Shown in pieces: positions 1 through 12,792 of a DNA stretch of 64,000 bases. The DNA is taken from contig NBBA01000024.1 of the NCBI GenBank assembly GCA_002794785.1, positions 248,001 through 312,000 of the forward strand, read 5' to 3'. The DNA is from Coniferiporia sulphurascens (taxonomy: Eukaryota; Basidiomycota; Agaricomycetes; Hymenochaetales; Hymenochaetaceae). The stretch's first letter is position 1; each line of letters begins with the position of its first letter. The notes beneath the pieces were generated by a model, which saw only the letters and a list, made by a program, of their open reading frames with translations, did not search any database and was not told the DNA's origin. The position numbers and the translations under genes were made by a program.

Positions 1-3000
1 TTACGTGCATTGACATAATTGCCCAAATTCCAATCGTGCAATCGTCGGACGGCAAAGTAACGGGAGATAAATCACTCATCGATATCGTCTGTGATTGTGA
101 CAATGATGATAGATTCCTGGTCGTATTGGAACCTGTCTTGCGGAATTTGCAGCAGCAGCACATCCCGCTGACTGTTTCGACCTTGGATAGATTACTTATG
201 CGTATTGAGAGACCATTGATGTCCTACAAGCACGGACGCTCCAATACCTTACACATCGCTGCCATACATTTGCTCGATGCTACTTCTTATATTTGGCTTC
301 AGCAGTCGCTTGCTTCATCCGAGCCGGTCAAAAAGATCCGAACACTCATCCAGTGGTCGGTCACTAGTTTGTCCGAGAATATTTTGTGCTGGCACGCACG
401 AGATGCCCTCGGTCGATTTTTGGATCATTATTTGAACCTTGATCCCCTCCAGGCTTTCTTGACGGATTGGGCGGGAGAGGAAGCTATGGATCCTGAAGAG
501 CTTCCCGATGCCATGCTCCCGCTTTTAACGAAGGACGAGGACGTGCGGGTGCGACTTACTGCTGCTTTATCTTGCGCTCGATTTTTCTCCACCGCGTATA
601 TTCGGACGAAGGATCCTATGGAGGTCTACACAAATATCCGGGAGCAGCTATGCGTCGATCTTAGCAGGTTCGTTTCTCCGGTATCCTTATATTTGTCATA
701 TCTGACCAAGCTTGTAAAGTTATGAACATATGCTAACAAGGTTTCTCTGTCTGGCCAATATTCTAATCTCGAGCTCGGCTGTCAGACGTGGACCATATTG
801 GCATCTCCTGGAAACATGTCTTCACACTCAATCATATGTCAGGCATATTGAGAGTGTGTTAAGCATCGCTGCCGAGAAGATGGGTCTCCGTCACTTCTCG
901 GAATTGTTTGAAGCGTATGCTTCGCAAATAGCATACTCGATCCGCATTTCGAAGCAAGACTTTTTTCGCTTTCCTCCGTATTTATTGGGGTACAAGGATC
1001 GCAAGGAATGCGCAGAAGCAACTTTTGTCGCGTTCTCACCTGCAAACTTGCTTGCCGGCTCGCTGGATACAGATGAACAAGCACACGGCCAGGGTGTCTT
1101 TGCCCGACATTGTCTTATGATCGATAAGAAGCCAGTCGATGGCCTATTGAAGTGCTTTGCGGATATAGTCGGATATCAGATTGTATTCTGGATATATGAC
1201 CAACAAGAAGCAAACTCAGAACCCATGGGTGCGAATACGGAGGGAATCGATGGTGACTTTTCTGAACTTCTCCCAATTTTGCAGTCGAAGTTTTCAAGTC
1301 TTGGATCAGCAGAAATGGTCCAGAGTCTAATTGAACAAAATATAGACGGGATCGTTTGTGCCATTTTGCGAACAATTGGTGACTTAACTTACCACAGGGA
1401 CGGATCCGTGACGGAAGCACTCAAAAGGCTTGATAAATCCGAACGATCCATCCGCGCCTTCCGAGCTCTGATGAAGTTTCGCGGCCGAGAAGAGTTCGAG
1501 ATGCATTCTCCTAACTTGCCTGCATTTAGTACCTCCGTCGTTCTCTTGGGGCTAAGCTGGCTGTCAAAACGGGTCGAGGCCGTGGATTCATCCGCTACGA
1601 CGTATCACGTAATGCAACACTTCTTTGCAAACATCAGTCGTTGTCCTTTGATCAATGAACAAATACGTCTCCTGACGTGTCTCTGTGTCTGGGTTTCGTT
1701 GAGCTATAACCATTTCAGACACCCTACGCTGTTAAGAGTGTTGATGAGCGGGGCCACAGCGTTACTTGCTGAGCCAGACTTATCGGCGATAGCCCAGGGT
1801 ATGCTGGACTGGGCATTCATCCACTTAAGAGAGGTCCAAGCTGACTCCCCTCATATTGTGGAGATTTTGATTCGAATTAGCACTGTTTCCCAAGATTTCA
1901 TCCGGTCTGCTAACGATGCAATTAAGGACGCAGGCAATCGAATGAAGGAATGGATCGAAGCACAATTGGAAATGTTCGGCGAGGTTGATTCGCTTCGAAA
2001 ACGCATAGCCATCGCTCTTGCAGCGTGGCCAGGTGAACTTAGCGATCGCCTCTCTGACATGAGAGGTGAACTTAATGGCGACGATTTATCGGCAATACTA
2101 GACGATCCATATCTTGCTTCTCATAAATTTAAAATCGCCAGGCGTCTCGCAGCACTTGTTCCAGGGTTAAACTTTCAAGAAGAACGTTTTGCGAGGCATG
2201 ATTTCTGGAGACTAAAAGATTGCATACCTACGTCTAATTTACTTGGCGAAGAGGTTGACGCCTTCACCGCTCTACTTGTTGCCAACTCAGGCCACGTTCG
2301 TAGCCAAGCGATCGATCAATTTTACGGGCGTAGTATTGGTACTCGTCACTTGAGGCTCCTCATGCAGAAAGACGACAAAGGAAAGAGGAATTCAAACGCT
2401 TCGATCAAGCGACCCGTTGTCAATGCTCTCTTGGATATGCTCACGGATCAATCTGCAAAGGTTGTACATGTGGCTTATCGCACACTTCGTCTACTTGCAG
2501 GGATAGAGCCCCTTGATTCAATAGACTATGGGAGTTGGCCTTCTGAACACCGCGGCGACATTACATTTTTGAACTTTTGTCCAGTCAAAGAAGACGGCGT
2601 GGCTTCGCTGAGTTTGACGGATCTTCAACAGAAGTACGTCGAACTGGCCTCGGACTTTACGGTGTGGATATCCGAAATAACGGCGTTCCTCTCTTGCGTT
2701 TTGGCAAAACGTGATCCATTCTATGCACACCTATCCGATGTACTACGCGACAACACTGAATTTGCAGAACAAATGTTTTCCGTACTCGTGCATACTCTTC
2801 TTTTATATGACCTGAAACAAACAGGGGCTCAAGCGAAAAATGACTCTAGGGTAGTTCTCTCCGCCTATCTTTCGAAGGTGTTGACTTCGGCCAAGCTCGA
2901 CGTTCGATGTCATCGCTCAGTTGTAAATCTCATATTACATTTGCGGAACTTCGACTATGGGAACTCCCAAAATGTCCTCGCTTACAATCAGTGGCTTGAT

Positions 3001-6000
3001 CTGGATTTCATGCTCCTGAGCCGCAGTGCAATCAAATGTGGAGCGTATACAACGGCCTTACTCTTTCTGGAGCTTGCGACAGAATTCGAGCAGATGCACA
3101 ATGATGAGGCCGAGTCTTCTGAACAGATCCTATTCGATATATACAGCCACATTGACGAACCGGATGGCTTCTATGGTATTAAAGCGCACGACCTCCAGGA
3201 CTTCCTTCTGCGCCGTTTTCGTCATGAACGACAGTGGGACAAAGCTTTCCAGTTTCACGGAGCCGGATTGGAAGCAGGGGATAAAGAACGGAGGGGGTCC
3301 ATCGGAATGTTGGAATCTCTCCATTCATTCGGCTTTAACAACTTAGCTATGTCAACTTTACAGTCAATGGGGGATAGTTCGGCATCATCTCGATCGTCGG
3401 ACATGGAGTATCGATTGGGATGGAGGACCGGTACTTGGGATTTACCCGATCCGGTGAATTGCAAGAGCTCGGACTGCACAATCTACGTTGCCTTGAGGGC
3501 AATCCACAGGGAGAGAGATGCATCTGTCATTGATGCAATCGTTTTAAAGGCACTTGCCGATGAACTTCGGCGTCTACGAAACCTCGGAAACGAAAATTTG
3601 GCAGAAGTACGGCAAGTCACACGGAGTCTCATGTGTTTAGCCCAGATTAGGCGATGGAGAAGCGATTCGGTTGAAAACAAATTGGTTGAAAATATGGCCA
3701 GCGCGAGCGCAGGTCAATGGAGTGACTTCTGTTCAATTCAAGGAAGCTTTGAGTAAGCTGGTGTTTTCAATTCTTCGGTATCTGCTGAATATCCCGGCAG
3801 CTTTTCAGATCTGGAGAATATTATAGCGACCCGTATTTCTCTGTTGCGCTCCGCACGGCAGAGAGAGCAAAGGGACCAGATTGGAATGATGCAGTCCGAT
3901 TTGACACTCTCCCTTATTCAGCTCGAAAAGCGCTCTCTTGTCCGGCTTTCAGAAGCGGCCAGGGAAGCAAATCAACTACAAGTGGCCTTGAACTCTGTTG
4001 TGTGCGCATTACAGATGGAAGATAAACCAGCTTTTGACGTTCGCAAAGAATTTGCGAATGTACTCTGGCTTCAAAAGGAACGGAAGTTCGCTGTCGAATG
4101 CTTGAAAGAGGAGATGAAAAGGCGTGGACGAACTCCGGACGCTGTACAAGATGCATTGACCTTAGCAAAACTCGTAAGTGCTTACTGGCTAATCGCGACT
4201 ACAACATACTCAGACTTTTTCAGGGTGAATGGACAAGCGAAGCATGTCTTGAAAAGCCTGATTTCATTCACAGCAATTTTTTTGCACCCGCCATCGAGCT
4301 TCTGCTTGTCAAATGCGAAAAAAGTGATGGTGGATCATCCAAGGATGTTCAGGCAGACGTTTTTCATAAGTGCGCACTATTTGCCGAACAGCAGTACCAT
4401 GCTATAGTCCAGTCTCCGGATATTATCAGACTGAAGGTTTACTCGGAACGTAAAAAGCAGGAACTGCGAGAGCGGGAAGAGACGTTGAGGAAGACTTCCT
4501 CGACAAGTAGCAAATGGCTAGAATTGACTCAGCATCAACGAAGAGCGAAAGCACTCTACGAGCAAGATACGGCCCAATTCATTGAAGTCACAAGTGCTCG
4601 GGATAAGTATCTGAATCAGGCCATTCAAATGCTGTCGCTTTGCCTTGAAGCATCCGATTCGTACGATGTCGATGCTACCATCCGCATGTGCTCACTATGG
4701 TTTGCAAACTTTGCAATCGATTCACTGAGCTCCGCCATACCTACCGCTGTCAGTAAAGTCCCTTCTCGCAAGTTTGTATTCCTCGCCCACCAGCTGTCAG
4801 CTCGACTATCCGCTTCAGAATCGCAAAAGACTACAAATCAAACGGTTCTGCAATCACTCCTTCTTCGCATGTGTAGCGAGCATCCTTTTCATAGCCTGTA
4901 CCAAGTTTACTCTCTTCAATCGTCTACTACTCCTGGTGCGGGATCATCAAGTCGGCGCCGTTCGAATGCCAATGAGCTTGAGAATCACTCACAGATCGAT
5001 CGTGCTACAGCTGCCACGGATATATTTGACCGTTTGCAAGATTCACACGAGTGCGCGGACAAGGCGCGTGATGTTAGATTGCTATGCGATGCGTATCTCG
5101 AATGGGCGAAGTACTCTATAAAAAAGGATCCTGTCTTCACTGAACGAAAGCGTAAAAAGGAGCCCATTCAGATTCCCAAGACCCTGGGCATACGAAAGTT
5201 ATCTAACTTGCGTGTTCCAGTCACGACCGCGGATACGCCTTTGGACCCTAGTATGCGCTACGACGATTGTGTGTGGATCCAGTGCTACGCCCCTCATTTC
5301 GAAACGGCTGGGGGTATTAACTTGCCGAAAATTTCTTATTGCATCGGCAGCGACGGAGCAAAATATAAGCAATTGGTACGTTTCACATGACCAAGCATTG
5401 GCACTTCCTCACTGACCCGCTGGAACACAGTTCAAAGGAGAGGGTGATGATGATTTGCGCCAGGATGCCGTGATGGAGCAAGTCTTCGAACTTTGCAACC
5501 AGGTTCTCGGCAGAGACCGCGAGACACGAAAGCGGCAGCTTAGCATACGATCGTACAAGGTTGTCCCTTTGGCTGCGCAGGCTGGGCTTCTGGAATTTGT
5601 CGGAAATACAACTCCCATGCAAGGTTGGCTCGCCCTCTCGCATGCGAGGTAAGCCTCTTTAATCAATGCATAGTACATATCATACATACCCCGCTGACTT
5701 CTATGACTGCTCCGCAGGTATCGTCCGACGGACTTCGCCTTTAGAGAGTGTTCAAATCAGCTTTCTACCTTAAGAAAGGAGACCGACAGAATAAACGACA
5801 AAGCTGCACAAAAGACGGCGCTGGTCAATCTTTTCGGTCACATTCGGCAGAACTTTCGCCCCGTGATGCGTCATTTTTTCACGGAGCGTCATAAAGTACC
5901 CCAATCATGGTTCGAAATGAGACTAAGGTATTCGCGAAGCGTCGCGGTTACTTCAATTGTTGGGCATGTATTAGGACTCGGCGATCGGCATATCTCCAAC

Positions 6001-6688
6001 ATTTTGCTTGACACGGTGTCTGGTGAGGTTGTCCACATCGATCTGGGCATCGCTTTCGAACAGGTAAAGCAGTTTATCAAAGTGATCTTGCTCCTTTATT
6101 CAATGCTTTTACCTCAAATTTGACAGGGAAAGCTGCTACCCATTCCTGAGCGCGTGCCATTCCGCCTTACAGCAGACATCGTAGATGGTTTCGGAATGTC
6201 CGGCACGGAAGGCGTTTTCCGACGATGCTCGGAAGAAACTCTGAGAGTATTGCGCGACGGCTCAGACGTTATTAACACCGTTCTAGAGGTGTTCAGATAC
6301 GACCCCCTCCATTCTTGGTAAGTGCTCCGTTCTCTTGTATGGGCTATTCCCTGAAAAATCTCCTTTCATGATCTAGGACGGCGAGTGCAGTCAAGATCCG
6401 GAAGGCACAGGCCGATTCTGGAGGAATACATGCACACGAATCAGAGCGTCTCGGTATTGGTATTGATATGAGCAGCGGAATGGAGGACGAAGCGGCAGAT
6501 CGAGCACTCAATGGTGTCGCGCGCAAGCTCGATAGATCGCTCAGCGTCGAGTACACTGTCAACGAGCTGATCGCAGAGGCGACGGATATCACCAACCTTG
6601 CGTTAATGTTTGCTGGTGCGTCCTCATATAGAAAGAATCTGTGCTCTCAATAATGCTGAAATTTACAGGTTGGAGCCCTTTCTGCTGA
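1..6688 (+). CDS. TEL1: Tel1/ATM-type PIKK checkpoint kinase, 3' part (5' end outside window)
   Basis: ATM/Tel1 family serine/threonine kinase, which senses DNA double-strand breaks and short telomeres in the nucleus. The window holds the last ~2071 residues: a long helical-repeat region, then FAT, PI3K-like kinase and FATC. Nine exons keep phase: 3-667, 741-3752, 3801-4173, 4224-5375, 5431-5648, 5718-6063, 6127-6317, 6377-6615, 6669-6688. Visible motifs are [11 protein letters not shown] (window residue ~1736, typical of PIKK kinases), the catalytic-loop GLGDRHISN (~1889) and the Mg-binding [10 protein letters not shown] (~1913), which has the ATM/Tel1 form rather than the ATR, TOR or DNA-PK form. 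The last intron splits the FATC, and the 20-nt final exon supplies the invariant C-terminal GWSPFC. No frame lesion is seen. The start lies upstream, since the frame is open at position 3. Confidence 0.95.
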
Positions 6689-8073
6689 TAAGTTCATTTT
6701 CGGGTATTTCGGCCTCGTTTTTTTTCAGGCTCCTCTCTTCTCTTAATTTTATTCCTTTCATGATGCCCTTTCTCCCTCCGCTCGTCTCCCATGCCTATTT
6801 CCATGTATTATAGCTGAGGCCAAGCCACTCTATACTTCCGACCTATTGGAAACCATAGCCTTGGGACAATTTGAACCATTTCAAATTACTTTACTCGACA
6901 CATCCCGATTCTACTAACCTACTCATGCAATTTATACGCTTCCATTCATTTGCTTCGCCACCCCATCCACTTGTATCTCCACTTGTATCAATTGACTACA
7001 AATGTTCACACTCTGTATTTCAGCAGAGAATGGTTCGTAGATGAAAAATGCACTTACACTCGAACCACCCCATCGAAACGTCCGCGGTCGGAGAAGGGAG
7101 AAGGTTTCCTCGTGGTTACCCTTTGATAGGGCTTCTTCACTCCGTTAGATGGCCACTCCATACTTGATTGCATCTAAGCATCATATAGAAGAATGACCAG
7201 GAGTTTATTTTACCATTCACCGCTTCTTCTGTCGATTTTGCTCGGAACCGACATATTACAGCTGCTTTGACTTTTCGGGTTGCGTACAAAAGGGAATTTC
7301 CAACCAGTTATCGTCCATATCCGTTCTTCGCAAACATCACGCACCTTTTTCTTGCACTATTAACGTGTACTTCCCTTTATTAATAGAGCGAGAACTTACC
7401 CCGAGTCCCACCATGATGACGACGCCCCTTACAGAAGCTAGGCACTGCCCATGCTCAAGGTATTAAATGGCTCATACCATTCATCGTGGAGATACTAGTG
7501 TTCACCGGGCCGTCAAGATATCCGGGGTGCCAAAGTTTGTTTAATGACTCCTCGTCAAGACCTTGAAGCGGACCGATGTTACAGGCACGCGATACTACTA
7601 TAATCTCAATCTGATAATCAACAGTATGCTCCCCTACAAATTGCGAGCTGAAATGATCATCTCTGTTGGATGCAACAAGGCACGTACTAACCCTATACAT
7701 GTGGCAGTCATTATAAGTAGTGGCCTTGGCATCCCTCGCGCTGTATTTTTTTTTCGTGGGTGACGGGTGCAATAGCGGGGACCCCCCTGTAGTAAGTATT
7801 TTCAGCAGAAGGTCTGGGAAGCGTGGGGCGTAATAGTCCCGTATTTGCAATAACAAGGGACTGACTCGCACCTCGAGCATGGCGTTCACGTGGAAACGCT
7901 TCGTTCTAAGTACGACTGTACGAGCGGCCAATGGAACATAATGCCGAGCTCCCAGTCAGGACGGCACATCCGCTAACGAACCGAGTCCAGGACTATCAGC
8001 AGGGCCCATAAATTCTCAAGGCACCAAGTGCTGTGATATCGGTCTCTGATGAATTATCGTGGACGCTCCTAGC
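6689..8073. other. Intergenic: Tel1 3' flank
   Basis: No convincing gene. The first ~250 bp are T/C-rich and presumably include the Tel1 3' UTR. A minus-strand open frame of 158 codons (7455-7931) has no recognisable motif, no clear splice pattern and low-complexity-like composition, so it is not called. The stretch ends at the retrotransposon target duplication. Confidence 0.6.
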
Positions 8074-8078
8074 CGAAG

Positions 8079-8337
8079 TCTTAAAATCTACGCACGTTGT
8101 GGTAGACGATGAGGTGCAGTGGTGAGGTTCAGGCAAGGTGGGTTATCAGCGTAAACCGATGTATTTCTAGGGCGAGACCAGCTCCCCTTATATACACGTT
8201 CCGTGGGCTAGTACTACTATAACTAACTAGCTCCTATCGTATGGCGTTATCGTTGCGTTATCGTTCACTTAGTAAGGTGGTTGTTCATATGACCACGTAC
8301 TATATTTATATCATTCGTTACATTTATTTATTTAATA
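8079..8337 (-). repeat. 3' LTR of the copia element
   Basis: 259 bp, ends TCTTAAAATC...TTTAATA on the plus strand. It matches 13259-13517 except for an A/G and a C/T difference near its right end. Contains TATATACACG-like promoter sequence and a short internal repeat of CGTTATCGTT. The outer boundary is fixed by the target duplication and the inner boundary by the adjacent polypurine tract (minus-strand GAAGGGGAG, 8338-8346). Confidence 0.93.
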
Positions 8338-8344
8338 CTCCCCT

Positions 8345-11300
8345 TCAAACTTTTACTAGGCGGAGTAGACTTGTAAAACGTTTGATTAATTCTATCGTTA
8401 GCGCTTTCGTCATAATATCAGCCTTTTGCTGTCCAGTTGGAATATATGAAACTGATATTGTTTCATTTTCAATATAATCTCGTAAGAAGTCTTTTCGTAT
8501 ATCAATGTGTTTTGTTCGTTGCGTATATTTTTGTTCTGTTGAATTTACTATTGTTATGGCTGCTTGATTGTCACATAATATTTTTGTAGGTGTATCCAAG
8601 GTCTGCAGTACCTCTTCAACCAGTCTTCGTAGCCATATAGCTTCTTTTACTCCATGAGTTAAAGCTTGTAATTCTGCTTCGCATACTGATAATGACACTA
8701 ATTCTTGTTTTTTACTTGACCAGGATGTCGTTGCGTTTCCTATTTGGAATATATATCCTGATATAGCTTTATGTCCTTCTTGTGTCATTCCGTCAGCGTC
8801 GGTATATCCGATTAACTCGATTGGTTCTTTTCCTCTGAGTATTAACCAATAATCGTTCGTTCCTTTTAAATATTTAAAACAGTGTTTTACTGCATTGTAA
8901 TGTTCAATACTAGGTTTATTTAAATGCCTAGCAAATTGACCTGTTGCGAATGATATATCAGGTCTCGTACAATCTGCTGCATATCGTAACGCTCCAACCA
9001 TGTTCATATATGGTATTTGGTTTATGAAGTTTAATTCTTCATTAGTTGGATTTTCAAGTGATTTTAACACTTGACCTGGTGTCATTGGTGTTCGTACCAT
9101 TGCAGCGTCTTTTAATTTATATTTTTCTATTATATTATCAATATAATGTTTTTGTCTTAATTTTATGATTCTTTCATCTCGGTTTCTTTCAATTTCAATA
9201 CCGAGTAACCAATGTATATCGTTTCCGTCAGTGAATTTTACATGTTTTCCAATTTCCTCTTTAAAGGCTTTTATTATTTTTAGATTTAAGCCACATATCG
9301 TTATGTCGTCAACATGTATGAAAAGTATTAGAATTGTTTTTCCTTTATCTTTTCTTAGGAATACTGCGTTGTCTTGGACTGCTCTTGTTAGTCCTATTCC
9401 GATTAATATTTCTGATAATTTTTTATACCATCGTCTGCCTGCTTGTTTTAATCCGTATAAGGCTTTGTTTAGTTTTAAAACTTGTCCAGGTTTTATTTCA
9501 ATTAGATTTCCTGGTGGTGGTTTTATGTATATGTTTTCGTCTTTTTCTAATTCGCCATATAAGTAAGCTGATTTTATATCGATTTGGTGAATTTCGTAAT
9601 TTTTTGTTGCGCTCCAACTTAATATTGTTCTTACTGTAGCTAATCGTGCTACTGGAGCGAATGTGTCATTTGAGTAGTAGTCTATGCCTTCTTTCTGGGC
9701 AAATCCTTGAACTACTAATCTTGCTTTGTAACGTTCGATTTCTCCATTTGCTAATCTTTTTGTTTTGTAAACAAATCTTGTTCCGATTATGTTTGCTTCT
9801 TTTGGTGGATCAATGATTTTCCATGTAAATCTTTCGATTAACGTTTTTATTTCTTCTTTCATTGCCGAGATCCACTGATTTGCGTCAATTCTATTGATCG
9901 CTTGTTGATATGAATTCGGATCGCCTATTAATTCCGTATTGAATTGATTGAATTCCGTAAGATAGGCGACTGTATTTTGTTCGTCAAAATTTAGACCTAA
10001 TGATCGTTTTGTTGGTTTAATATTTCTTATTGGTCTTTCATTTGTTAATTCTTTTATTTGCTCGTTTTGTTTTTCTGTTATATTCTCCCCTTCAATTTTA
10101 GATGGTAGAGAATCTAAAAATTGTAAATTTCGTTCGACTGTAATTTTTCTGTTGTGATAGGTCCTATGACCTTTGCTTTCTTCGTCGAATCCTAACCATT
10201 GTGCATATATTCCTTTTGGTTGTAATTTGTTTACGTCTTCTTGTTTTATTATGCAATATTGGCCGAATTCTTTTAAATCGTCTATGTTGTAATTTTCGTT
10301 ATATCGTTTAAAATATGGTGTTTTAAATTCAATAGCGCTCTTTGGCGTTCTATTGTAAACGTAAGTGCTGTATTTTACAGCTTCTCCCCATAAACTGGGT
10401 GGTAATTTTGCTTGTAGCAGATTTACTCGTGTATTGTTTAAAATCGTTTGATGTGATCGTTCTGCTACTCCGTTTTGTTGTGGCGTATCGTGAACAGTCA
10501 GCTTTCGTATCGTTCCATTTTTTTCTAAATATTCAGTGAATTGTTTACTTAAAAACACTGTGTCGTTATCGCTTTGTAATATTTTTATTTTTATATTGAA
10601 TTGTGTATTGAGCATAGTAGCCCATGTCGTATATGCATTTAAGCCCTCATCTTTTGTTTTTAATAAAATCATTTTTATCCATCTTGTAGCATCGTCTACA
10701 AGGGTTAGAAGGTATTTATATCCTCCAATAGCATGTGTGGATGCTGGACCCCATATGTCCATATGTATATGATCGCCAAATTTTTCGGCTAACTTTGAAA
10801 TGCGTAATTTTGGGATTTGCATTCTTTTTATATTTGCTTCAAGACAAATTGTGCATTGAATTTCGTCGTAATTTGATATTTTGTTATTTGTAATTTGATC
10901 TTCTTTTAGTAATCGTTTTATGTAAGCATAGCTTATATGCCCGAGTTTTTTGTGAAGTTCAAATAATGTTACATTTTTTGTAGCCGCTTGTACATCATTG
11001 TTAAATATACTATACAATCCATTTGTATTTTTAATTTTTCCGCATAAAGATCCATTAGGATACTTTATTATGCATTCATTTTGTTTATAGATAAATTCGT
11101 AACCGTCTTGACATAGAAGTCCTTGAGAGACTAATGTCATATTCATTTTAGGATTGTAGTATACGTTTGATAATTTTATGACACTTACTGAGTGTCTGTT
11201 GGGGATGTAAAGCTTAAGATCCCCTACTATATTTGCCATAAACGTTGTTTTGTTTGCGGCCGTTATTGTGATCGTGTCGGTTTTATATGTATTTCGTAGT

Positions 11301-11857
11301 CGATTTAAATATGGTGTTAGATGTATCGTTGCACCAGTATCAATTATATCCATTGAGGAATAAATATTGTTAGCAAATTTTTCTGTTATTATAGCGTTAA
11401 TGCTTACGTTTAAATTGTTATCATCCACGTCTTCCATGGCGCTGTCGTAATTTCCGATTTTTTCAAGGAAGTCGTTATAAGAATAAATTGGGAATTCTCC
11501 CATGTCGAAATCGTTATCGTCGACTTCAGTTATGAAGGCGCCAATTTCGCCTTGGCCGATTACGGCGCTTAGTTCGATTCGAGAGCTCGATGCGACGTTT
11601 GTTGTTGCTGCTGCTGCGGTATGTTTAGCCTGGGCCGCACTTGCCCCAGTCGATGTCGGTGCCGCTGACGCACCCGTTTCCTTCCCTTTTCCTTTGTCGT
11701 CGTTCGCGTCCTCTTTTTTCTTCTGAGCTGCCTTCGTCCATTCCGTTTTTGGCGCCCAGCAATCTCGACTAAAGTGCCCTAGCTTGTTACAATTATAGCA
11801 CTTAATAACGTGTGATTGTTGGTTAGGGGAATATCCCCCTCGTCCACGTCCTCGCAT
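8345..11857 (-). CDS. Copia Pol polyprotein (zinc knuckle, PR, INT, RT, RNase H)
   Basis: 1170 codons as called from the internal ATG; the open frame starts slightly upstream after a stop at about 11880. Domains in order: CCHC knuckle CYNCNKLGHFSRDC (residues ~20-33), protease DTGATIHLTP (~172), pre-integrase zinc region with LHKKLGH and CTIC, integrase core with HMDIWGP, SDNDTVF and GVAERSHQTI (the D, D and E positions), reverse transcriptase with NGEIERYKARLVVQGF, DIKSAYLYGEL and the active-site HVDD (usually YVDD), then RNase H with YTDADG, CEAELQAL and CDNQAA. All catalytic residues that I can place are present. It is normally made as part of a Gag-Pol polyprotein; here a one-base shift at ~11871-11873 separates it from gag. 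Confidence 0.94.
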   Translation of the reverse strand: MRGRGRGGYSPNQQSHVIKCYNCNKLGHFSRDCWAPKTEWTKAAQKKKEDANDDKGKGKETGASAAPTSTGASAAQAKHTAAAATTNVASSSRIELSAVIGQGEIGAFITEVDDNDFDMGEFPIYSYNDFLEKIGNYDSAMEDVDDNNLNVSINAIITEKFANNIYSSMDIIDTGATIHLTPYLNRLRNTYKTDTITITAANKTTFMANIVGDLKLYIPNRHSVSVIKLSNVYYNPKMNMTLVSQGLLCQDGYEFIYKQNECIIKYPNGSLCGKIKNTNGLYSIFNNDVQAATKNVTLFELHKKLGHISYAYIKRLLKEDQITNNKISNYDEIQCTICLEANIKRMQIPKLRISKLAEKFGDHIHMDIWGPASTHAIGGYKYLLTLVDDATRWIKMILLKTKDEGLNAYTTWATMLNTQFNIKIKILQSDNDTVFLSKQFTEYLEKNGTIRKLTVHDTPQQNGVAERSHQTILNNTRVNLLQAKLPPSLWGEAVKYSTYVYNRTPKSAIEFKTPYFKRYNENYNIDDLKEFGQYCIIKQEDVNKLQPKGIYAQWLGFDEESKGHRTYHNRKITVERNLQFLDSLPSKIEGENITEKQNEQIKELTNERPIRNIKPTKRSLGLNFDEQNTVAYLTEFNQFNTELIGDPNSYQQAINRIDANQWISAMKEEIKTLIERFTWKIIDPPKEANIIGTRFVYKTKRLANGEIERYKARLVVQGFAQKEGIDYYSNDTFAPVARLATVRTILSWSATKNYEIHQIDIKSAYLYGELEKDENIYIKPPPGNLIEIKPGQVLKLNKALYGLKQAGRRWYKKLSEILIGIGLTRAVQDNAVFLRKDKGKTILILFIHVDDITICGLNLKIIKAFKEEIGKHVKFTDGNDIHWLLGIEIERNRDERIIKLRQKHYIDNIIEKYKLKDAAMVRTPMTPGQVLKSLENPTNEELNFINQIPYMNMVGALRYAADCTRPDISFATGQFARHLNKPSIEHYNAVKHCFKYLKGTNDYWLILRGKEPIELIGYTDADGMTQEGHKAISGYIFQIGNATTSWSSKKQELVSLSVCEAELQALTHGVKEAIWLRRLVEEVLQTLDTPTKILCDNQAAITIVNSTEQKYTQRTKHIDIRKDFLRDYIENETISVSYIPTGQQKADIMTKALTIELIKRFTSLLRLVKV

Positions 11858-12792
11858 ATATCCTCCGCGGCCCTATAGCCGCGACCTCGTGGTTGTACTC
11901 CGCGGCTGTTACCGCGTCCGCAGCCCCTAAAATAGGGGTGGTTCCGCTCGTCCTTGGGCAGGTGGTTAGCCGCCGCTCCTGTCCTCTGATGATTTTTACG
12001 CCACCCCTCAAAGGCGTTTCTCAGTGCCGTTAGTAAAAATTGAGGGGTTAGTTCAATTTCATCTTTGTCTGGATTTGTTTCGTTTATTGTTTTAATATAT
12101 AACTCACTCTGTGTGAGTACGTATTGATATTGTTCGGGCGTTGCCCTCGTAATAGCCGATATATATGTCGACTCTGAAACTTTTACCCCTTGGGCTATTA
12201 GTTCCTCGTATTTATTGCTGAGGTTATCGAGTGTTCCATCGAAATGGCTGACATGACCTCTGATATCAAAAAGGGCAGCCTCGTTAAAGCCCTTTGTAAT
12301 TGTTGTCTGGACGTTATATCGTCCGTCAAGCGCTTTGAGTAGCGCTGGAATATCTTTAGAGAAATTAAGATAATAAGCCAATATTTTGTCGGGCATAGTG
12401 CGCATAATGCCGTTATATAAAGCGCTTGATATACCAGCCTCTCCAGTTCCTGGGGAGTTAGTGAGCAGGTTACCGTAACCTGCACTCTCGATTGCACTTC
12501 GGACTCTGTAGTTCCAGAGTTTGTAGTTTCTGTGCCCGTCGAGTTTCTCAATTCCGTCGAAGAATTTCTGGAGTTCCGCGAGTTTAGTTGCCATACTCGG
12601 TTCATCTTCCTCAGTATCGTTAGCATCTGAATCGTCAGGGTCAGATGGCTCTGATGGCTCACGTGATGGGTTATTTTTGGATTCTTCGGAGTTTTCTTCT
12701 TCGTTATCTTTTTTTATCGTCGTCTTCTTTCTTATCGCTTTCTTCTTCTGGCTTAATATAAGGATTATCAATTTTAAATTGAGCTTTTTCAT
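11779..12792 (-). CDS. Copia Gag, main part
   Basis: Copia Gag (UBN2/gag-polypeptide type), the nucleocapsid precursor. The open frame of 337 codons contains MATKLAELQKFFDGIEKLDG and NYKLWNYRVRSAIE, typical of the N-terminal part of copia Gag, and ends in an RG-rich tail. The RG-rich tail continues in the pol frame (GRGGYM RGRGRGG) just past a run of three Gs on the coding strand, so one base seems to be missing there. The first ~30 codons are probably not translated from this frame: the preceding acidic segment is joined to the frame of 12704-13189 across an A7 run. Confidence 0.85.
   Translation of the reverse strand: MKKLNLKLIILILSQKKKAIRKKTTIKKDNEEENSEESKNNPSREPSEPSDPDDSDANDTEEDEPSMATKLAELQKFFDGIEKLDGHRNYKLWNYRVRSAIESAGYGNLLTNSPGTGEAGISSALYNGIMRTMPDKILAYYLNFSKDIPALLKALDGRYNVQTTITKGFNEAALFDIRGHVSHFDGTLDNLSNKYEELIAQGVKVSESTYISAITRATPEQYQYVLTQSELYIKTINETNPDKDEIELTPQFLLTALRNAFEGWRKNHQRTGAAANHLPKDERNHPYFRGCGRGNSRGVQPRGRGYRAAEDICEDVDEGDIPLTNNHTLLSAIIVTS

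Noticed and set aside
7455..7931. 158-codon open frame on the minus strand between Tel1 and the copia element
   Set aside because: No motif, no splice-consistent neighbours, and nothing related elsewhere in the window.
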